Notes under the pieces: model-generated
What the model was told of the DNA's origin: nothing
The model's input: the letters and a program-made list of their open reading frames with translations, nothing else
The model's database searches: none
Assembly (NCBI GenBank): GCA_964370205.1
Contig: CAYJIK010000012.1
Span: forward strand, 1-37,864
Length of the DNA stretch: 37,864 nucleotides
Reading direction: 5' to 3'
From: DAMCAP01 sp964370205
Lineage (GTDB): Bacteria > Bacillota > Clostridia > Oscillospirales > Ruminococcaceae
Shown: positions 34,161 through 37,864 of the stretch, in pieces
Position numbering within the stretch: position 1 is the stretch's first letter
How the letters are laid out: each line of letters opens with the position of its first letter
Position numbers and translations under genes: made by a program

Positions 34161-35591
34161 ATGAAATACGATTATGATATCTCCGTTATTGGCGCAGGTA
34201 GTGGAGGGTTAGTGGTGGCGTCTGCCGCTGTGGGAATGGGTGCAAAGGTGCTACTCATAGAGGACAGGAAGATGGGCGGTGACTGCCTTAACTACGGCTG
34301 TGTGCCCAGTAAAGCGTTTTTGAAGTCGGCTCATCTGGCGCAGAAGATGAGAAAGTCCCACCGCTACGGACTGCATGACACGGCGTTTTCCCCCTCAATG
34401 GCTGACATTATGCGCAGAGTGCATGACGTTATAGCAGAAATAGCCCCCCACGACTCGGTGGAGCGTTACAAGGGGCTGGGAGTGGACGTAAAGCTTGGCA
34501 GGGGTAGCATTGTAGATGCGCATACAGTGTCAGTAAAAGCGGAAAGTAGCACTACAAACTACACCTCAAAAGCAATAGTAATAGCGACAGGCTCTCGTGC
34601 GTTTATACCACCCATTAAAGGTTTGGACAGTGTAAACTATCTCACAAACGAGAGTGTTTTTTCACTTGAAACGCTCCCCAAAGAGCTTATAGTTTTTGGA
34701 GCAGGCCCTATAGGCTTGGAACTGGGGCAGGGGTTTGCGCACTTGGGAAGTAAAGTGCATATTGTTGATCGTTCGCCGTCGCTGTTCTCGAAGGACGATC
34801 CCGATGTGAGCGGTATAATGACAAGAGCGATTGAATATGACGGAGTAAAGCTCTACCTGTCAGCGGCGATTGACGAGGTGTCACAGCAGGGGGACAGGAT
34901 TACCGTTAAGATAACAAAGGACGGGACACAACAGGAGATTATCGGGGATGCATTGTTGGTGTCACTGGGGCGTGCGCCTAATAGTGGCGGACTGGGGCTT
35001 GAGGAGGTCGGCGTAAAGACTAACGCCAGAGGATATATAGAAGTAGACGATTATCTGCGCACAAGTGTCAAGAGCATTTATGCTTGTGGGGATGTGAGAG
35101 GGAAGTTTCAGTTTACGCACTCGGCAGGGTATGAAGCGACGGTTGTCGTCAAAAACGCTTTGATTGCCCCTGTTTTCAAGGCTAAGTACCACAACATAGC
35201 ATGGACGACCTACACCGTTCCGGAAGTCGCACACGTCGGCATGAGCCTAAAGGATGCTACCGAGAGCGGGGTATTGTCCTACACTCACAAACTACCGATT
35301 TCAGATAATGACAGAGCAAAAGCCGAGGACGATAGAGAAGGCTTTGTGAAGGTGTTGCTGGACAAGAAACATCGTGTTCTTGGAGCCACGATAGTGAGCG
35401 ATAAGGCAGGGGAGATGTTGCCGATATTGTCGCTGCTGGTGACAAAACGCATGAAGCTTGGCGAGCTTATGTCGGTCATATACCAGTACCCAATACAGGG
35501 TGAGATATTAAAAAGTCTAGCGCTAATAGACTTCAAGAGTTCGGCTAAGGAGTGGCAGAGAAGTCTTCTGAAAAAGATTGTGACGAGATAG
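34161..35591 (+). CDS. Pyridine nucleotide-disulfide oxidoreductase (dihydrolipoamide dehydrogenase-like)
   Basis: A 476-residue FAD enzyme. ATG 34161 has GGAGG at the right distance; an in-frame ATG at 34140 is upstream of that site. FAD motif VIGAGSGGLVVASAAVGMG, redox-active disulfide GGDCLNYGCVPSK, ATG motif VIATGSRAFIPP, NAD(P) motif VFGAGPIGLELGQGFAHLG, second FAD motif IYACGDVRG. In the C-terminal dimer domain the HPT..E catalytic pair of lipoamide dehydrogenase is replaced by YQYPIQGEI, so His is Tyr, as in mercuric-reductase-like subgroups. No dehydrogenase-complex genes are nearby. A role in lipoamide turnover is therefore unlikely; it probably reduces another disulfide, quinone or metal substrate. 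Confidence 0.88.
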   Translation: MKYDYDISVIGAGSGGLVVASAAVGMGAKVLLIEDRKMGGDCLNYGCVPSKAFLKSAHLAQKMRKSHRYGLHDTAFSPSMADIMRRVHDVIAEIAPHDSVERYKGLGVDVKLGRGSIVDAHTVSVKAESSTTNYTSKAIVIATGSRAFIPPIKGLDSVNYLTNESVFSLETLPKELIVFGAGPIGLELGQGFAHLGSKVHIVDRSPSLFSKDDPDVSGIMTRAIEYDGVKLYLSAAIDEVSQQGDRITVKITKDGTQQEIIGDALLVSLGRAPNSGGLGLEEVGVKTNARGYIEVDDYLRTSVKSIYACGDVRGKFQFTHSAGYEATVVVKNALIAPVFKAKYHNIAWTTYTVPEVAHVGMSLKDATESGVLSYTHKLPISDNDRAKAEDDREGFVKVLLDKKHRVLGATIVSDKAGEMLPILSLLVTKRMKLGELMSVIYQYPIQGEILKSLALIDFKSSAKEWQRSLLKKIVTR

Positions 35592-35620
35592 AGAAAAGTT
35601 GGATTTTCGCAAAACAACAG

Positions 35621-35706
35621 AAATGTAGGGGCTGATGCCCTCATCAGCCCGAAACGTGGTTTGAAACCGATGTTTCGGGTCGATGTAGGCATCGACCCCT
35701 ACATTT
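35621..35706. repeat. Compact four-way cloverleaf palindrome (86 bp)
   Basis: Outer stem AAATGTAGGG (35621-35630) with CCCTACATTT (35697-35706). Directly joined inside are three seven-pair hairpins: GCTGATG/CATCAGC (35631-35648), CCGAAAC/GTTTCGG (35649-35678, with an inner GGTTT/AAACC) and GTCGATG/CATCGAC (35679-35696). Every base of the junction is used. It sits after the flavoprotein gene and before the end of sigF, where it could also act as a terminator (T-run at 35704-35708). Confidence 0.9.
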
Positions 35707-35802
35707 TTATGGCTCTCGAGCTTTTGCACTAAGCAAGTAACGCAAACAATGGTGGCGTATAAATTTCGAAGCTTTGAACGACTGTTATGGTTATTAGCTT
35801 GG

Positions 35803-36537
35803 TCAAATATGCGTCATTTCTTCACGTAGTTTGGTGAGCAGTCGCTTTTCCTGCCGTGACACCTGCACCTGTGTCATGCCGAGTATAGTGGCGGTTTGTT
35901 GCTGGGTCTTGCTCAAAAAGTAGCGTAGAGTGAGTAGCTGCTTGTCACGTACAGGTAGTTTTTCCATCAGTTGACGCAGTGAGATGAGGTCGCTTAACAT
36001 CTCCTCCGGGGACTCTGTGGGGATGTCCAGCTGGCCACCGCCGACCTCGTCGCTCTCGGTGAGTGAAACGGGAGGTGCGCAGACATTAAGCGACAGTGTA
36101 ACCGCCTCCTCCGTGACCTCCAGAGCCTCGGCAAGCTGGCTGACTGTCGGCTCTATGCTGTGTAGTGCCGTGAATTTTTCTCGGTAGCGTGTTATCTTAA
36201 GGGACAGTTCCTTAACAGAGCGACTAATCTTGACAGCTCCCCCATCACGGAACAGCCTTCTCATCTCACCGAGTATGACCGGCACAGCGTAGGTGGAAAA
36301 CTTTACCCCTCTGTCAAAGTCAAATGCGTCCGCCGCCTTTATCAGACCTATACATCCTGCCTGAAATAGGTCATCATATTCAATGCCTTTTCCTTTGAAC
36401 CTGTGAGCGCAGGCGTGGACCAGTCCTGTGTTGTCCTCTATCATGTCGGAGCGTTCTTTTGGTGGCGTCAGCGAAGATGGTTGATTTTGGGAGGAGCTTT
36501 CGCTGTTTTGGAAGCTGTTTTCTTTATCGCTAAACAT
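35803..36537 (-). CDS. sigF: RNA polymerase sporulation sigma factor SigF
   Basis: A 244-residue sigma factor, the first forespore-specific regulator. Seen: region 2 with ENTGLVHACAHRFKGKGIEYDDLFQAGCIGLIKAADAFD and FSTYAVPVILGEMRRLFRDGG in consecutive blocks, region 3 VKISRSVKEL, and region 4 LTLRYFLSKTQQQTATILGMTQVQVSRQEKRLL. It is slightly shorter than the Bacillus protein (255) and its N-terminus has a Ser/Gln-rich extension. ATG 36537 lies eight bases inside the end of spoIIAB, with AAAGGA upstream. The operon context (anti-anti-sigma, anti-sigma, sigma) separates it from SigG. It ends with TGA. Confidence 0.95.
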   Translation of the reverse strand: MFSDKENSFQNSESSSQNQPSSLTPPKERSDMIEDNTGLVHACAHRFKGKGIEYDDLFQAGCIGLIKAADAFDFDRGVKFSTYAVPVILGEMRRLFRDGGAVKISRSVKELSLKITRYREKFTALHSIEPTVSQLAEALEVTEEAVTLSLNVCAPPVSLTESDEVGGGQLDIPTESPEEMLSDLISLRQLMEKLPVRDKQLLTLRYFLSKTQQQTATILGMTQVQVSRQEKRLLTKLREEMTHI

Positions 36538-36973
36538 TGGAGAAGTCCTTTGAAACCATTGCTTTCTTTAGTGTGATTGTACATCCTTTGCCCGGTTTTG
36601 AGCGTACTGTTACTTTGTCCACGGTGCTCTCCATAACGCTAAACCCAAGCCCTGAACGTTCGCTGTCCCCTGAAGTGTAGAGTGGCTCCATCGCCTGTTT
36701 TATATCAGCGATGCCCTTGCCTTTATCCCTTATTTTAATCACTACAGTCCCTCCTTCGTAAATGGTGGCAGATATGTATACAAGCCCTGTAGTGTCGCTG
36801 TAGCCGTGGACTATGGCGTTGGTCACCGCTTCGGAAACCGCTGTTTTTATGTCGGTTATCCAGTCCACTGTAGGGTCTAAGACGCTTACAAACGCTGTCA
36901 CCGCCATACGAGCGAAGGATTCGTTGACCGAGCGTGCCGGAAACCGCAAGTGCATATTGTTTATCGCTTTCAT
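36530..36973 (-). CDS. spoIIAB: Anti-sigma F factor / serine kinase SpoIIAB
   Basis: A 147-residue GHKL-fold kinase that binds SigF and phosphorylates SpoIIAA. The ATP-binding motifs are N box EAVTNAIVHGY, G1 DKGKGI and G2 SERSGLGFSVME. The N-terminus NNMHLRFPARSVNESFARMA is characteristic of the family. ATG 36973 follows AAAGGA, 24 bases after spoIIAA, and its end overlaps sigF by eight bases, ensuring matched production of SigF and its inhibitor. Confidence 0.96.
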   Translation of the reverse strand: MKAINNMHLRFPARSVNESFARMAVTAFVSVLDPTVDWITDIKTAVSEAVTNAIVHGYSDTTGLVYISATIYEGGTVVIKIRDKGKGIADIKQAMEPLYTSGDSERSGLGFSVMESTVDKVTVRSKPGKGCTITLKKAMVSKDFSNV

Positions 36974-36997
36974 TTTACTGTCCTTTCTTGTCGGCTT

Positions 36998-37321
36998 CTA
37001 CAGCACGATTTTGTTATCGTTCATGGTGGCAAGTCTATCGAGGCCTGCGACCTTCATTACTTTTTTCATGTGAGTAGGGGTGTTAGCGATAACGAGCTTA
37101 CCGCCCATGTCGCTTATCAGTTTATACCGACCCATTATCAGCCCTATACCGGAACTGTCCATAAACGTGACTGCGCCAAAGTCGAGTATGAGTTCGGTTA
37201 TTGTAAGGGCGGCTATGTTATTGTCAATCTCCTGACGTATAGAGCGGACTGAATGGTGATCAAGCTCCCCGGATATTTCGGCGAGCATAACTCCGTCCCC
37301 TTCTGTAAGCCTTACAGGCAT
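36998..37321 (-). CDS. spoIIAA: Anti-sigma F factor antagonist SpoIIAA
   Basis: A 107-residue STAS-domain protein that releases SigF from SpoIIAB when dephosphorylated. The phosphorylation site is in FMDSSGIGLIMGRYK (serines 56 and 57). The core ISGELDHHSVRSIRQEID and LDFGAVTF are typical. ATG 37321 is preferred to ATG 37330 because the AAAGGA site is nine bases from the former and abuts the latter. A hairpin in the leader sits directly before the ribosome binding site. First gene of the spoIIA operon. Confidence 0.95.
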   Translation of the reverse strand: MPVRLTEGDGVMLAEISGELDHHSVRSIRQEIDNNIAALTITELILDFGAVTFMDSSGIGLIMGRYKLISDMGGKLVIANTPTHMKKVMKVAGLDRLATMNDNKIVL

Positions 37322-37338
37322 AGTTGTCATTCCTTTCG

Positions 37339-37358
37339 GTACAAGCGATGGCTTGTAC
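37339..37358 (-). promoter_or_regulatory. Leader hairpin just before the spoIIAA ribosome binding site
   Basis: Perfect eight-pair stem GTACAAGC/GCTTGTAC around a four-base loop, ending two to four bases before AAAGGA. There is no U-tract, so it is more likely an mRNA-stabilising or translational element than a terminator. Confidence 0.6.
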
Positions 37359-37441
37359 TGCGTTTTTTTATATTTTAAATGGAGGATGGTGAATTTTTTG
37401 TCGCTTGATGGTATAGGTAAATTTTTTGGGAGGGTTTTTGC

Positions 37442-37639
37442 ATGGATTTGAGCGTATGCGGCTGTATCGGCTGGGGTGTTGTGGCGATACGTCTGTCGTG
37501 AGATGCCGGTATCGGGTACGGAATCCCTGCCGTTAACGCCCTACTATTCGGCAACGAAACAAATACAGTTAGGGCAGAAGTCATGTTGCCGAGTGAGACG
37601 ACAATCGGAGCACAGCCTGTATTGTCCTCAAAAACTTAG
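37442..37639 (+). pseudogene. Possible broken small ORF with in-frame TGA
   Basis: ATG 37442 is preceded by GGGAGGG and opens a 66-codon frame interrupted only by TGA at 37499-37501. It reads MDLSVCGCIGWGVVAIRLS, stop, then DAGIGYGIPAVNALLFGN and on to a TAG at 37637. The second half looks protein-like in composition. TGA is a normal stop in this genome (it ends sigF), so read-through is unlikely. No family is recognised; it may be chance. Confidence 0.25.
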
Positions 37640-37684
37640 ACCTAAAATCCATCGATTGGAACCACGCTTTTATAGTACCAAAAG

Positions 37685-37753
37685 AACCCTCCTGTTTCGC
37701 TAAGCTTAGAACAACTTTCCGAAGTGGTTCTAAACTTGCGAAACAGGAGGGTT
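37685..37753. repeat. Long imperfect hairpin (69 bp)
   Basis: Outer arms AACCCTCCTGTTTCGC and GCGAAACAGGAGGGTT are perfectly complementary over 16 bases. The stem continues through TTAGAAC/GTTCTAA and ACTT/AAGT with single mismatches to a loop TCCG. Flanking TTTT on the right allows a terminator role on plus for something not seen here. Confidence 0.8.
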
Positions 37754-37864
37754 TTCCTCATGCTCATATTCATTTGGGGATACTTTGATATCATCGGTTA
37801 AATAATAAATAGTATCATAGCAGTATCACAGGCACTTTTTAGATGGCAAAAACCCAGTGTTTAA

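Larger units (their letters stand above)
37331..37864. other. Intergenic region right of spoIIA
   Basis: Holds the spoIIA leader (left part), a possible interrupted small frame at 37442-37639, inverted pairs such as TCGGCAAC/GTTGCCGA (37548-37593), and a long hairpin at 37685-37753. I could not place a convincing sigma-H or sigma-A promoter for spoIIAA. Nothing else is recognisable up to the window edge. Confidence 0.5.

Noticed and set aside
37499..37501. Selenocysteine codon
   Set aside because: No convincing downstream hairpin, no recognisable selenoprotein family, and TGA is used as a stop in this window.

Overview
The window reads as a chromosomal segment of a spore-forming Firmicute, most likely class Clostridia. 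The reasons are a complete spoIIAA-spoIIAB-sigF operon, AddAB in place of RecBCD, Gram-positive lipoproteins, strong purine-rich ribosome binding sites (often before GTG or TTG starts) and near-consensus sigma-A promoters. It is a draft assembly with two N runs: 100 N at 11581-11680 and 10 N at 12802-12811. The 100 N gap has the same 55 bases on both sides and is almost certainly spurious.

Layout, left to right. 1-212: start of a yaaA gene (minus strand). 992-9550: an oligopeptide ABC importer with two full-length paralogous binding lipoproteins (the first with its own promoter and terminator), then oppB, oppC, oppD and oppF, ended by a bidirectional terminator. 9642-12369 (minus): an OmpR-type response regulator and histidine kinase, overlapping by ATGA once the false gap is closed. 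12635-12942: an inverted-repeat element whose middle is homopolymer-rich, doubtful sequence. 13053-19767: addB-addA. 20204-23554: a membrane protein with two NAD-binding-like domains and a C-terminal RyR domain, then rsmI and a DUF2087 gene.

23652-28770 looks accessory: tRNA-Pro(UGG), a chloramphenicol acetyltransferase, a lone phage portal gene, a cloverleaf-forming repeat, an exported protein of unknown function, a GNAT acetyltransferase, and a small membrane protein preceded by an XRE regulator. That regulator starts on CTG or another non-canonical codon and has two near-identical direct repeats around its promoter. 28894-30923 (minus): rarA with an overlapping sugar-isomerase-like gene. 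31262-33912: zupT, a YibE/F-family membrane protein and a second GNAT gene. 34161-35591: a dihydrolipoamide-dehydrogenase-like flavoprotein. 35803-37321 (minus): spoIIAA, spoIIAB, sigF. 37331-37864 is intergenic, with a possible broken small ORF and a long hairpin.

The least ordinary signals are: (1) palindromic elements at 26351-26492 and 35621-35706, unrelated in sequence but both folding as near gap-free four-way cloverleaves, with a damaged relative of the first at 12635-12942; (2) the RyR plus double NAD-binding membrane protein; (3) the XRE/membrane-protein unit with twin operators; and (4) the orphan portal gene. Everything here comes from reading the sequence; no database search was run.
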